DNA of 64,000 bases from Haematobia irritans (GCF_050003625.1 NC_134401.1:71080632-71144631), one strand, 5' to 3'. Shown: positions 18,288 through 30,608, counted from the stretch's first letter. Translations and numbers: made by a program. Notes: generated by a model from the letters alone, not told the origin.

Positions 18288-19050
18288 ATGCAGGTAATGT
18301 TTAGCAAAATTAACTTTTAATTGAACAAAATTAAATTCGAATTATTCTGTTTACTTTCAGAAAAACTAATTTAGCTTACAGGCTGCTGATTTATTGGAAA
18401 TCTAGGCACATCTACATATTAGAAGGAACATGCTGACATGGTTATTATGATAAGGCAGATAAGATAGTCTATTTTTATACCCTCCACCATAGGATGGGGG
18501 TACATTAACTTTGTCATTCCGTTTGTAACACACCGAAATATTGCTCTAAGACCCCATAAAGTATATATATTCTGGGTCGTGGTGAAATTCTGAGTCGATC
18601 TGAGCATGTCCGTCCGTCCGTCCGTCTGTTGAAATCACGCTAACTTCCGAACGAAACAAGCTATCGACTTGAAACTTGGCACAAGTAGTAGTTATTGATG
18701 TAGGTCGGATGGTATTGAAAATAGGCCATATCGGTCCACTTTTACGTATAGCCCCCATATAAACGGACCCCCAAATTTGGCTTGCGATTGCTCTAAGAGA
18801 AGCAAATTTCATCCGATCCGGCTGAAATTTGGTACATGGTGTTAGTATATGGTCTCTAACAACCATGCAAACATTGGTCCATACCGGTCCACTTTTACGT
18901 ATAGCCCACATATAAACGGACCCCCAAATTTGGCTTGCGTTTGCTCTAAGAGAAGCAAATTTCATCCGATCCGGCTGAAATTTGGTACATGGTGTTAGTA
19001 TATGGTCTCTAACAACCATGCAAAAATTGGTCCACATCGGTCCATATTCT
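18288..19050. repeat. 763-bp segment, duplicated in tandem with 19051 onward
   Basis: ATGCAGGTAAT followed by TTTAGCAAAATTAACTTT begins at 18288 and again at 19051. The two copies stay parallel for several hundred bases (same GATAAGATAGTC, same CCGTCCGTCCGTC block). The first copy ends after TCCATATTCT. The duplication therefore includes the left flank and the first two 153-bp units of the dispersed repeat. It starts within a few bases of the right edge of the LTR element. Confidence 0.85.
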
Positions 19051-20590
19051 ATGCAGGTAATTTTTAGCAAAATTAACTTTTAATTGAACAAAATTAAATT
19101 CGAATTATTCTGTTTACTTTCAGAAAAACTAATTTAGCTTACAGGCTGCTGATTTATTGGAAATCTAGGCACATCTACATATTAGAAGGAACATGCTGAC
19201 ATGGTTATTATGATAAGGCAGATAAGATAGTCTATTTTTATACCCTCCACCATAGGATGGGGGTATATTAACTTTGTCATTCCGTTTGTAACGCATCGAA
19301 ATATTGCTCTAAGACCCCATAAAGTATATATATTCTGGGTCGTGGTGAAATTCTGAGTCGATCTGAGCATGTCCGTCCGTCCGTCCGTCCGTCTGTTGAA
19401 ATCACGCTAACTTCCGAACGAAACAAGCTATCGACTTGAAACTTGGCACAAGTAGATGTTATTGATGTAGGTCGGATGGTATTGAAAATGGGCCATATCG
19501 GTCCACTTTTACGTATAGCCCCCATATAAACGGACCCCCAAATTTGGCTTGCGATTGCTCTAAGAGAAGCAAATTTCATCCGATCCGGCTGAAATTTGGT
19601 ACATGGTGTTATTATATGGTCTCTAACAACCATGCAAAAATTGGTCCATACCGGTCCACTTTTACGTATAGCCCCCATATAAACGGACCCCCAAATTTGG
19701 CTTGCGATTGCTCTAAGAGAAGCAAATTTCTCCGATCCGGCTGAAATTTGGTACATGGTGTTAGTATATGGTTTCTAACATCCATGCAAAAATTGGTCCA
19801 TACCGGTCCACTTTTACGTATAGCCCCCATATAAACGGACCCCCAAAGTTGGCTTGCGATTGCTCTAAGAAAAGCAAATTTCATCCGATCCGGCTGAAAT
19901 TTGGTACATGGTGTTAGTATATGATCTCTAACAACAAAAAATTGGTCCACATCGGTCCATAATTATATATAGCCCCCATATAAACCGATCCCCCGATTTG
20001 GCTTGCGGAGCCTCTAAGAGAACCAAATTTCATCCGATCCGGCTGAAATTTTGTACATGGTGTTGGTATATGTTCTCTAATGACCATGCAAAAATTGGTC
20101 CACATCGGTCCATAATTATATATAGCCCCCATATAAACCGATCCCCAGATTTGACCTCCGGAGCCTCTTAGAGGAGCAAAAGTCATCCGATCCGATTGAA
20201 ATTTGGTCCGTGGTGTTAGTATATTGTCTCTAACAACCATGCCAAAATTGGTCCATATCGGTCCATAATTATATATAGCCCCCATATAAGCCGATCCCCA
20301 GATTTGTCCTCCGGAGCCTCTTAGAGGAGCAAAATTCATCCGATCCGGTTGAAATTGGGTACGTGGTGTTAGTATATGGTCTCTAACAACCATGCAAGAA
20401 TTGGTCCATATCGGTCCATAATTATATATAGCCCCCATATAAACCGTTCCCCAGATTTGATCTCCGGAGCCTCTTAGAGGAGCAAAATTCATCCGATCCG
20501 GTTGAAATTTGCATCGTGGTGTTAGTATAAGGCCGCTAATAGCCATGCCAAAATTGGTCCATATCGGTCTATAGTTATATATAGGCGATC
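18720..20590. repeat. 153-bp tandem repeat array
   Basis: Units begin at anchors CCAAATTTGG at 18771 and 18924 (153 bp apart), and the series resumes after the 763-bp duplication and runs to about 20590. Each unit has GGTCCAnnnCGGTCCA, TATAGCCCCCATATAAAC, CATCCGATCCGGnTGAAATTTGG and CTCTAACAACCATGC. The later units (from about 19940) form a diverged subfamily with AATTATATATAGCC and CGGAGCCTCTTAGAGG. Since 153 is a multiple of three, minus-strand frames remain open across units, up to 229 residues. These frames are a by-product of the period. Confidence 0.93.
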
Positions 20591-20639
20591 CCCAATCACA
20601 CAAAAATTGGTCCTTATCTGTTCATAATCATGGTTGCCA

Positions 20640-20960
20640 CTCGAGCCAAAAATAATCTACCAAAATTTTATTTTTATAGAAAACATTGTCAAAATGTTAT
20701 ATCTACAGAAAATTTTGTCAAATATTTATTTCTATAGAAAATGTTGTCAAAATTTTATTTCTATAGAACATTTTGTCAAAATTTTATTTCTATAGAAAAT
20801 TTTGTAAAAATTTTATTTCTATAGAAAATGTTGTCAGAATTTTATTTCTATAGAAAATTTTATCCAAATTTTATTTCTATAGAAAATTTTTTCCAAATTT
20901 TACTTCTATAGAAAATGTTGTCAAAATTTTATTTTGTCAAAATGTTATTTCTATAGAAAC
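20640..20960. repeat. about 28-bp tandem array (TTTCTATAGAAAATTTTGTC)
   Basis: About ten units of the type CAAAATTTTATTTCTATAGAAAATTTTGT in tandem with single-base variation (ATGTTGTC, ACATTTTGTC). Each unit contains the palindrome TTTCTATAGAAA. The array sits inside the dispersed repeat, between the 153-bp units and the right terminus. Confidence 0.93.
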
Positions 20961-21369
20961 TTTAAACTTAATTATATACGTATTTAATCGGCCTTTTTTA
21001 GTTTAATATATACCACGTATGGACTATGTGGTATATATTATGGTGTTAGGAAGTTTTAAGATACCTTGCCATCGGCAAGTGTTACCGCAACCCAAGTAAT
21101 TCGATTGTGGATGGCAGTCTTCAGTAGAAGTTTCTACGCAATCCATGGTGGAGGGTACATAAGCTTCGGCCTGGCCGAACTTACGGCCGTATATACTTGT
21201 TTCACCCTATAGTTATTAATAATTGTAATTATATGTGTAAGTTATGTTAGAACAAAACACAAATGACAAGAACCAAATTTATTTGTCTATTGCATAATTC
21301 AAAAAATAATAAAATATTAAATATGTTTTATAAGAAATACATATTTTCTTTTATTTCAAATAAAACTAC

Positions 21370-21740
21370 ATACGATTTTGGGGGCGCAATATATACATTT
21401 TTTGATTGAAATTTATAGCCAATTTCAATTAATTACTTAATTGAATGAATCAAATAGTTGATTGATTTTTGTCGCGAAATTAATAAAAATTTTAATTGAT
21501 TCAATTAAAACTGTGATTCAATTTTATGTTAAAAATCAATCACGTTTTTAATTGATTCAATCACACAATTAATTGATTCCGTAACAAAAGTCAATTAAAT
21601 TTTTAATTGAAAATCGTGTTGGTTTTCAATCAAAATGGGTGATTGATACTATCATTTTCGTGATTGAAGATATTTCAATTAAAAAAATGATTGAATCCGC
21701 GATTTTCGTGATTGAAATCAAAAATTTTTTTGTGTGAATC
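21370..21740. repeat. TGATTGAAT/TCAATTAA-rich MITE-like segment
   Basis: A dense series of TGATTGA, TCAATTAA and AATTGATT motifs in both orientations. The ends, TTTTTTGATTGAAAT near 21398 and GATTGAAATCAAAAATTTTT near 21708, are loosely inverted. It looks like a short DNA transposon derivative rich in subterminal repeats. Just left of it, GGGGGCGCAATATATACATTTTTTG at 21380 resembles the subterminal sequence of the hAT element at 61045-61085. Confidence 0.4.
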
Positions 21741-22861
21741 ATTTGGCTTTTTTTGAAGTCGCTTAGCGGAAAAAAATTAATTTAGCTTTTAGTTTTTTTT
21801 TTCTGGCTTTTTTGCATGACCGTTTTAGCTATTTTTGTTTTTTTTTTTATTTTCGACATGTTTCTATTGAAATATGGATAAAACGGCGTTTTCTATCTAA
21901 GCCTTGTTGCCAGAATAAGGTTTTCCACATATTTCAAAGCTCAATTGAAACATTACATTTAGAATATTAGCATTTGACTCGTTTATCCTTTTTATGTTAT
22001 TATAATATTCTAAATTTATTATGATATTACTAAATTAAAATAGTAGATGTGTATTGCTTTGTGCGATGAAAAATATTTTCGTAAGGCCAAAGAGTTCATG
22101 TCCTTAAAATACGAACGCGAATTTTGGTTATAATAGCATTTAATTTCTCTTATATAAACTTTTTTCCTAGTCCAAAAGCCGATAAAGTCGTTGTGTCCTT
22201 ATAGTTAAGTGATTCAACTTAAAAATAGGTATCTTTACATGAAAGAAGGCTAAGGTCAATTCTAAAAAATTCTTAAAATTAAAGAAAAATTGAAAAAATT
22301 GGACAACAATGGGTTTGTTTAGGTAATTTTCCAATAAAAGTTATTCAGTATAATCTTGCAAGATAGTAAGAATGGTTTTTTTTTTCTCTTGGGTAAAATT
22401 AGTAGACGTGTACACGTTCACGATTTTATCATTAATTCAGCGGTTTTAAACCAATTAAAACGAAAGATATTTATATTTTCTAATTATAGTGCAATTGGAT
22501 TTGTTGATGATTAACCAGCTGACAATTGCAGGTTTTTATTGGGAAAAATGTTTTTACTGTGAAATGTAAACGAAGGACTACCAGTAAAAATTTGTGATAG
22601 TAATCAAAATGCATCGAGTACGCAAACAAAGCTAATATGATTTAAATATTTTTATAGTCCCACAGAAGTAGAATTAAAATGAATACCATTAAAATAATAT
22701 GCATTTTAAATGAAATAAGGTCTTTAAGTTTGCTAAATTTCAATCAAAAATGTAACTTTTGATACAAAAAAATAGCTTTTTCTAGCTATTTTTTAGAATT
22801 TTTTTGCTTTCTTTTTTTGGAAAATCTAGCGGTTTTTGGTGAAGCAATTCTGGCAACGCTG
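21741..22861. other. AT-rich stretch without recognised features
   Basis: About 1.1 kb of AT-rich sequence with T-runs near 21840 and 22380. No ORF worth reporting, no repeat family I recognise, and no splice-supported exon chain. The stretch 21206-21369 to its left is similar. Confidence 0.4.
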
Positions 22862-22872
22862 TATAGCACCTA

Positions 22873-24142
22873 CACCCAGAAAAAAGTGTCTTCGAAACTA
22901 AAGGGAAAAATGTTCATCAATTTAGTTTAGCCATTTTATTTCCATTCAGTTAAATTTTTGTGCGAAATAATAAAATTTACTTGTTTCAGTAAAAAAATCC
23001 TAAAATGAAAGCAGTTAGGAATAGTTCATTAACTAGGATAAGGCATGGCATTTTACTAATACTGTTTTCTTCGCTGGGTATAAGAATTTACTACTGAAAA
23101 AGAAAATTTTATTCACTGATAACAAAGCATTCGTAAAAATAAACAAAACCCGAACTAAAACCAAGTTTCCTCAAATTTAGTAAGGTTTCTTATAAAATGA
23201 TAATTCTGACTTCCTTTATTATAGAAAGCTTATCATACATACGGAAAACACTTGGAATAAAAAAATATTTTAGTTCATTCGTACTAAGAAGTATTCAATC
23301 CTTTCAAAACTTAAGGAAACACACTTGTTAGAATATAGGAAAATTTCCTACATTTATTTTATCTACCTGTAAACGATACCTGTCATCGATTTAATCGATG
23401 TGTTTGCGCGTTGGTTGTTATTTAGTTGGAATCGCGTTGTTATGGTATACGGAGAGATTGTTAAAAATAATATTGTAAAATAATATAATAAAAAAACAAA
23501 TAAAATATATAAAATGTTTGTTATTTTAAATTAGTGAGAAAAATGTTCGTTTTTTGAAAATTGATTTATAAAAAAAGACACCAGCAGAATAACAACCCCT
23601 TCATTCGACTTCATTTTGGAATCTTCAATTATGAGGTAATATTCAGTGACGCTAACCTTTTGTGAAAAAATTGGTTTAGGATTTTTTGTTTATATTTGTA
23701 GGTATTGAAATTGTAAAAGGTGGACAACATTGCTAGGCAGCAACTTATTCAAAGTGAAAGGTACTATAAGAAGAAAAATAATGTGTTTTAATATTTCAAG
23801 GCCAGTCGATGCTGTTGATTCTAAATAAATATATTTAATATATTAATAAAACATGTCTTTTATTGAAGAAAAAATTGCTTATATAAATACATAAAATTGT
23901 ATTTAAAAACGAAGGTAAGCAGTTCTAAATTTGAAGTAAAAATTTACCACAAATATGTAAGATTTGTCCAAATGAATGAAAAAAGTTTAATAAAATCATT
24001 CCATATATGAATTCAATTCAGTTAAATTTTTTTAATTCTGTAGTATAGTGGTACATAAATATAGGAAAATATTAACTAATATATGGAATGCATTCTACCT
24101 AATTTCTACGAATTAGGTAGAAGGGGTCACTTTTTCTGGGTG
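22873..24142 (+). mobile_element. TIR transposon, CACCCAGAAAAAAGTG family, TA target
   Basis: Ends CACCCAGAAAAAAGTG and CACTTTTTCTGGGTG are inverted and flanked by TA on both sides. The uninterrupted version of the target, TAGCACC-TA-CATATAAACCCA, survives in inverted form at about 25725-25746, which confirms the borders. The TA duplication suggests a Tc1/mariner-like class. No transposase is visible. On the plus strand, near 23630-23870, there are splice-like signals: a possible exon GTGGACAACATT...AAAG (23719-23759), donor GTACTA, then acceptor TTTCAAG at 23801 and a last exon ending TAA at about 23825, followed by AATAAA. Confidence 0.85.
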
Positions 24143-24858
24143 TACATATAAACCCATTTTACGATTTGTTTTAAGAAATTTTCCCAGTCTAAAATTTTCA
24201 TAAGATTTGTCAGAAATTTTGAATTTAGAGTTATTTGAGATCCATAAATAAATGCGGAAATTTCCCGTCAACTCAGATTTTGAAATATCCCTAAATAATT
24301 TCTTGACATATCTCCAATAAACCCGATGTCTTTGGAAGCTGTAATTTCAAATTAAACGTCTGCCAACGTGCCATCTGAGCCGGTCTTTTGGGAGAAAGTT
24401 TGTTTCATCAAAGACACTTGACATTCTTTACATTAAATTAATGGCCTCTAATGTCCATAACTGATCGACCATTTATAAATCGATGTTTCACCATATTACT
24501 TCTTTAGAAACAATATTCATAACTGTCCAGCTATTCCTGTCATCTGTTGTATGGTAGTGGTTATTTAAAATTCCGCCCGTCCTAATTTTTGGCCATTTAT
24601 GTTTGTTTTATATATCCGACACATTACATATCTTTCTATCTGATTAGCCCGATATTTTGATTTTTGTGTATTTTGCTGTTTTATATAGATTTATTTTTTA
24701 TAAGATTTGTATAGATTTGTCGTCGAGTCGTATCAAAATTTAAAATTAGGGTTCTTTAGGACATATAAACACATATGTCGTAAAGAACATATATTTTTGG
24801 AACACTACACCTTAAAATTACAGTTGGAATACTGTTAAAATGAGATATAGCTACACTA

Positions 24859-24946
24859 CCTGGAGTCGACTCCGGAGTCGGAGTCGACGCTAATAAGAAA
24901 TGCTGGAGTCGGAGTCGAGCAAAATTGACTCGACTCCACAGCCCTG
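24859..24946 (-). repeat. GGAGTCGGAGTCG element (CAGGGCTGTGGAGTCG terminus)
   Basis: On the minus strand it begins CAGGGCTGTGGAGTCGAGTC. The remainder is stacked GGAGTCG/CGACTCC motifs. A terminus of this type is widespread in animal genomes and starts with the CAG that typifies hAT ends, but I see no 8-bp target duplication here. A similar core lies twice at 26108-26358. Confidence 0.6.
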
Positions 24947-25746
24947 CTTTCAATTATAATTTTTTTTCTAAAAGTTAGAATATTTTTGGAAAAAAGTACG
25001 AAAGTTTTTCATAAAAAGTACAAAACATTTTCATAAAAAGAGCGAAATTATTTCATATAGATAACAACAATCTCCAGAATATGTATTTATAAAAACAAAA
25101 ATTTTCAAAAAATAATTAGGCTTCCAGAAGTTTAAGAAGTAAAATCCTGGTATTAAACAATATAGGCATTTTATAAAAAATTAATCTATATAAAAAAGAA
25201 ATATACACAGAAATCAAAATGTCGGGCTAATCAGATAGAAAGTTTAGATGTTAAAAAATGTAATGTGTCGGATATAGAATAGAAACATAAACTGCCAAAA
25301 ATTAGGACGGGCGGAATTTTAAATAACCACTACCATACAACAGATAACAGGAATAGGTGGACAGTTACGAATATTGTTTCTATAGAAATAAAATGGTGAA
25401 ACATCGATTTATAAATGGTCTATCAGTTATGGACATTAGAGGTCATTAATTTAATGTAAAAAATTTCGAGTGGCTTTGATGAAAAAAACATTCTCCCAAA
25501 AGACTGGCTCAGTTTGCACATTGGCAGAGATTTAATTTAAAATTACAGCTTCCAAGGACATCGGGTGTATATGAAGATTTCTCAAGTAATTATCTCCATA
25601 TACAAAATCTGGACCGACGGGAAATTTCCGCATTTATTTATGGATTTCAAATAACTCAAAATTTCTGACAAATCTTATGAAAATTTTAGACTGGGAAAAA
25701 ACTTCTTAAAACAAATCAGAAGATGGGTTTATATGTAGGTGCTATA

Positions 25747-26052
25747 TCTCAAAATTGTCCGGTATGACCCATCTTCGAACTCGACATGCCTGCCAAAAAA
25801 ATTAGAACGTTAGGTTCTACTGATATATTGCCTTAAAATTTTACCTTTATCAAGAGTACATATATGGTCAAAAATCGATATTTTAATATGTTAAAAATGG
25901 ACAATACAATTGATCAATTCAGCCCATATTCTAGTAAAACCTACTTTTTATATCACCGTGAAATTTCTCTCATATAAATACACTTTGAATGGCCTGAAAT
26001 CCATTGCTTCGTTTTCCATTGTTCGATTAAAAACCCTAATGGAATCTAATTT
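25747..26052. other. AT-rich spacer
   Basis: About 300 bp right of the inverted-repeat element, without coding potential or recognised repeat. Confidence 0.4.
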
Positions 26053-26390
26053 GTCGAAATATTTCTTTAGTTATAAAGATAGGAAGATTTTTTCAAAGTT
26101 TTTTTCGCCGGAGTCGGAGTCGGGCAAATTTTCTACGACTCCGACTCCGGCAAAATCTTCAGACTCCGGCTCCGACTCCACAGCCCTGGTTGAAAGTGCA
26201 TTTGGTTGTAGTAACAAGTGTGTCGAAATATTTCTTTAGTTATAAAGATAGGAAGATTTTTTCAAAGTTTTTTTCGCCGGAGTCGGAGTCGGGCAAATTT
26301 TCTACGACTCCGACTCCGGCAAAATCTTCAGACTCCGGCTCCGACTCCACAGCCCTGGTTGAAAGTACATTTGGTTGTAGTAACAAGTGT
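26053..26390. repeat. 169-bp tandem duplication containing the GGAGTCG element
   Basis: GTCGAAATATTTCTTTAG starts at 26053 and again at 26222. Both units carry CGCCGGAGTCGGAGTCGGGC, CGACTCCGACTCCGGC and CCACAGCCCTGGTTGAAAGT, then TTTGGTTGTAGTAACAAGTGTG. I see one difference between units (GTGCATTTG against GTACATTTG), so the duplication is recent. Short open frames across it are not genes. Confidence 0.92.
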
Positions 26391-26949
26391 GAAAAATGTC
26401 ATCACTACTTTACATCTTAAGTTTTTGAATAATTTTTAGCTTTATTGCTTCACTTTTATTCATAGCGCGCTATTGCCCAAATGAGAAGTAACATACACAT
26501 GCATAACAAAATAGAATAACGGAATACACTTCAGAACATTATCAGTGGCAATTTTATGTCGCGAGCGGAAATTTTACATCTTCAATGAAACATCTTCGTT
26601 ATTTTAAACAAAATGTTTCGTACTTTTTATGAACAAATTTTAACGCAGATTGTTTCGTAATATATCCATAAATTCGTAAAAACTTCTTAACAAAAATCAT
26701 GAAATTTGAAGAAAGTTTCGTTAAAAGTACGAAACTTTTATGAAGAAAATTAATGTAGAATATTTCGTAGATGTTTCGTATATTCGTAAAATGTTCTTCG
26801 TAAAATTTACGAAAATGAATGAAAATTTCGTTGTTTTAATGAAAAATTCACGAAGAATAGTTAATGAAGAATTCTTCGTAAAATTAAAGAAGAGAATTCT
26901 TTCAGTGTAGTAGAGAAGAGATTAAAATATAAGAAAAGTATATCTTTTA
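26391..26949. other. AT-rich stretch, possibly a degraded MITE
   Basis: From about 26620 to 26915 it is rich in TTCGTA and GAAGAATTCTTCG motifs, ending TTCTTTCAGTGTAG. It resembles the interior of fly MITEs with CACTGAAAGAA termini, but I cannot find a matching left end. No gene. Confidence 0.35.
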
Positions 26950-27165
26950 TTAGCGTTGCCAGCGCATTGAACGAGTTCCAAGGAGAGATAGAATGCGGAT
27001 GAAGGATGATTTTTTGCATCCTTTTCCATCCTTTGGCAGCTTCATTTCTTGCATTATTTGACTCACAGCCTCTTTCACCAACTCAATCAAGGATTTCGAC
27101 TCATTACACACGGTCTCCACCTTACATACCTTGTGCATTTCAAGTGGAAATGTCTCGAATACCAT
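26950..27165 (-). other. 71-codon open frame of unknown nature
   Basis: The predicted peptide has a helical, Lys/Glu-rich middle (KSLIELVKEAVSQIMQEMKLPKDGKGCKK) and looks more protein-like than most short frames in this AT-rich stretch. It could be a fragment of a host exon or of an element. No flanking splice sites were established and no family is recognised. Its N-terminal end abuts the palindrome at 27185. Confidence 0.2.
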
Positions 27166-27184
27166 TCACAAAAAAGTCTCAATC

Positions 27185-27618
<434 letters not shown>

Positions 27619-27916
27619 AATTAGTATAAGGACGATTTCTTTAAATCACACTTTACTTTAAGGAAAACTTTAAATTTAAAGAAAAAATTGGAAGCAACGA
27701 TTATAAACTTTCATTGAATTAAAAGTTTTTAAGAACTTTGTTTTTAATAGTGTGTAAATTACGCATCCTAAAATTTAAGTTGCGTAATCTTTAATATAAC
27801 GTAAATATTTTTCTCAGTGTAGCTACATGTGTTCGGCGTCGATTGAATCTAATTTTGTGCAAATTGGTTGATAAATGTACATTTATAGCGCAAATGGGAC
27901 ATATATGTCGTCAAAG
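27619..27916. other. AT-rich spacer
   Basis: About 300 bp between the TA tract and the decayed LOA copy. It ends near TTTTTCTCAGTGTAG, again reminiscent of a MITE edge. No coding potential. Confidence 0.4.
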
Positions 27917-30245
27917 TTTTAAGAGTTCTCCTGATGAAAGAAGACATAGATATAGTTCTAATGAATATAAGAACAAAATATGTAAACTATGTTATCTACT
28001 CCGGGTTTCAAACTATTGCAGTATACTGGCACAGATGTAAATCGAGCCTGTATAATTGTTAAAATTTAACATGTTTCTGCTTCCATCAATGTGCAATGCA
28101 GACACTGTCGTTATCAGTTTAGAAATAACCAAATATTGGGTATCTTCAGTCTACATGGGACATGCTGCCTCCGTGTGCCGTTAGGAACTTGGGTGAGGGT
28201 AACGCAAAACAAAGACACAACTGATTATGGGATGTGATGCGAATGCACATCATAGTATTTGGGGAAGTAGTGATATTAATGCAAGAGGAGAGTCGCTAAT
28301 AGAGTTTATCTTGCGTGCTAAACTGGTAGTTTGCAATAAAGGAGATGCAACAAATTTCGTCACCAAAAGCAGGCAAGAGGTCTTGGACGTCAATTTGTCC
28401 TCTCCGAAATGACAAGATATCTGAGTGGCAAGCTTTGAGGGAACATAGCTTCATAGATCAATGCTACATTAGTTTCAAATTAGATGTTCGTACCTCAAAG
28501 ACCATATTTCCGACAAATGTGAGCAAATCTGATTGGAATTGGTATAGGGACACGTTCAATATGATGATACCGGAAATATCAGAGACAAATATAAGCACTG
28601 TGCAGGATATCGAACAAACCGTGGAGCGGATTTCAAAGGCCTTCAACATCTCACTGAAAGCTGCATGCCCTAGAGGAAAGCCAAGGAGAAAAAATCGACC
28701 GCCATGGTGATCTACGGAGTTAAGTAATATGAGGAAATTCTGCAAGAAGCTCTTTAACAAAGCAAAGTACGGAAGGTACTAGCATCCACTAACTCCGCTT
28801 CAGGTTTCATTAAAACATCGGAGGGCAATGGGACAACGTCCAGTGAGGAAACCCTGAAAGTACTATTGGACACACATTTTCTTGGAAATCAGACGGTCAT
28901 TTCCTATCGAGGAAATTGTACCGAAATCTATAATAAAATGGGCTTTAAATAGTTTTGGACCATTCAAATGCCCCGGACCTGATGGAATTACTCCGACGGA
29001 GTTACAAGCAGTGACTGGCAGAACTATACCTTTTTGTGGACGATATATAGAGGACGTATCAACTTAGCATATATTCCAGGAAAGTGGAGGGAAACAAAAG
29101 TCGTTTTCATACCTAAAGCGAGAAAAACCTCATTCCTTCTTAAGACTCTGGAGAGGATGATAGATATTTATCTTAGAACTAGCATCGATTCAAGATTGCT
29201 CTCGAAACGACAACATGCTTACTCGAAGGGCAGATCTACTGAGACCGAATTGCTTGAACTAGTCAGCTTTAATGAAAGCTCACTAAATATCTGTCAATGT
29301 CACAATTGTGGCTTTTCCAGACATCAAAGTGGCATTCAACAACGTTCATCCGAGCTCGATATTAAATAAATAGATATAAATGGATTGACAACTCTGAATG
29401 TTATATTGCTATAAATAACCTTCTGGTTTCTCTAAAAAAAAGTAGAAAAGTAGTGGAATGTGCCGATGGTGTAGCTCTAGCAGTCAGGGTAAATCCTGCT
29501 AAGACATATCTAGTCATATACTGCAAAGAACGCAAAATTCCCAAGGTTAAGCCCATCTCCTTAGGTGGTATTGAAATTAAAATTTAAGCTGAATATCGTG
29601 GAAAGCTACGGTAGCCTTGTACTCGTGCCTTGTACTCGTGCGTGCTTGTGTATCACAGATGCATTCAGTAAGACAGGAACATATTCCCTTAATGTCATGC
29701 TGCATCTATTACCTTTAGACATATTAGCCAAATACTCAGCAGCAACAACGGCTGTACGGTTGCGTGAGCTACCGCTGTGGTCGGAAAAAGCACAATGTCA
29801 CGGTTCAGTCCTCAAAGTAATGTCAGATGTGCCATAATGTGGGTTACTCCCTGGCGAAACCGCTTTTCGACAAAAAGATTGAAACACAAATTTATGGGAA
29901 TAAACGTTATATAGATTTCTACACCGATGGCTCTAAATTGAATGGACATGTGGGTTTCGGAGCATATTCTAAAGACCTGGAACTTAAAATACCGAAACAG
30001 TAAACCAGCAATAAAATCCTTGGACTTGGACTTTAGATTACTGACTTGGAAAATGTTAACTTAAGCAATCTGCTTGTTTTTGGAAGAATCTGGTTGGTTC
30101 AGCAGAAGAAAATAATCGAGTAGTTCAGCGGTTAAAACTAGAAGTGCCCATATGTAATAGGTACTTTTAGTTAACGTGGTATCATAATGGACTAAATAGT
30201 CAAAGTGAACCTGAAAATCGGGCTGCCACTTTAACTTAACCTAAC
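27917..30245 (+). pseudogene. LOA element, copy C: decayed ORF2 and 3' UTR
   Basis: Collinear with LOA copy 1 from the start of ORF2 (AAGAGTTCTCCTGATGAAAG) but with many deletions, frameshifts and stops. Recognisable pieces are the endonuclease motif GCDANAHHSIWGSS (28227-28412), SFIDQCYISF, the PGPDGITPTELQ segment (28882-29067), KWRETKVVFIPKA (from 29080), SKRQHAYSKGRSTET (29200-29250), a damaged catalytic region near 29450, FSKTGTYSLNVMLHLLPLDILAK (29565-29837) and the RNase H start DFYTDGSKLNG near 29920. The 3' UTR reaches GCCACTTTAACTTAACCTAAC at 30245. ORF1 is absent. Part of it (from 29179) is duplicated in block II. Confidence 0.85.
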
Positions 30246-30608
30246 TTTCCATTTTTAGAGAATTCTCTTCCATCATTGTGCTCAAAAGATTGAGCATTAA
30301 CGTGTAATCCACAACAATGGAAGCCACAGATTGAGTTTCCACACCTTTGGAATTGAGTCCTAAATGTATTCCTTATAATCCAACTCATATGGCTCAATAT
30401 CTACATTCCTTTCAAACTATTCCAGAAACCGCATTTCCAGTAGTCGGCAGCTCCACTTTGATCACTTCCTTTTTCAGGTCTCCACGCGACGAAGCTCATA
30501 AACTTCATTGTAGATTTGTTTCCTTATTCCACTTCCGATGGCAATGGTTACGTTTTTAATTACACGATAATTATTTGTTTACCTTATACGTTTCAGTAAA
30601 TTATCATT
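30246..30608. other. 363-bp unassigned segment between LOA C and copia
   Basis: Found again at 36039-36403. It has no good frame; a 70-codon run at 30347-30559 is unconvincing. It might be residual host sequence into which LOA C and the copia element inserted. Confidence 0.4.

Larger units (their letters stand above)
18466..21205 (-). mobile_element. dispersed muscid repeat with tandem core (TATACCCTCCACCAT ... GGCCGTATATACTTG)
   Basis: The left part (TATACCCTCCACCATAGG, near 18477 and 19240) and right part (CATGGTGGAGGGTACATA at 21144) are inverted relative to one another. The right terminus GGCCGAACTTACGGCCGTATA is a sequence I recognise as very common in calyptrate fly genomes. Between the ends lie the CCGTCCGTCCGTC block, the 153-bp repeats and the 28-bp array. 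No transposase is visible. The class is unknown to me. Strand is nominal. Confidence 0.6.
22862..25746. mobile_element. long-inverted-repeat (foldback-like) element
   Basis: Sequence at 24145-24703 is repeated in inverted orientation at 25171-25736, roughly 560-bp arms with moderate divergence. The outer ends match too: TATAGCACC (22862-22870) against GGTGCTATA (25738-25746). The left arm is interrupted by a TIR transposon at 22873-24142. The ~470-bp centre is AT-rich and carries a GGAGTCG element at 24859-24946. No transposase frame is visible. TA borders are possible at both ends. Confidence 0.8.

Noticed and set aside
18600..18630. CRISPR-like spacing in the repeat arrays
   Set aside because: CCGTCCGTCCGTC is a simple repeat and the arrays have no unique spacers; the genome is animal.
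18546..20603. Long minus-strand frames over the 153-bp repeats as a repeat protein
   Set aside because: The period is a multiple of three, which keeps any stop-free frame open; no start, promoter or domain supports a gene.
26190..26439. Short frames over the GGAGTCG duplication
   Set aside because: They are created by the tandem repeat and change register between units; no domain.
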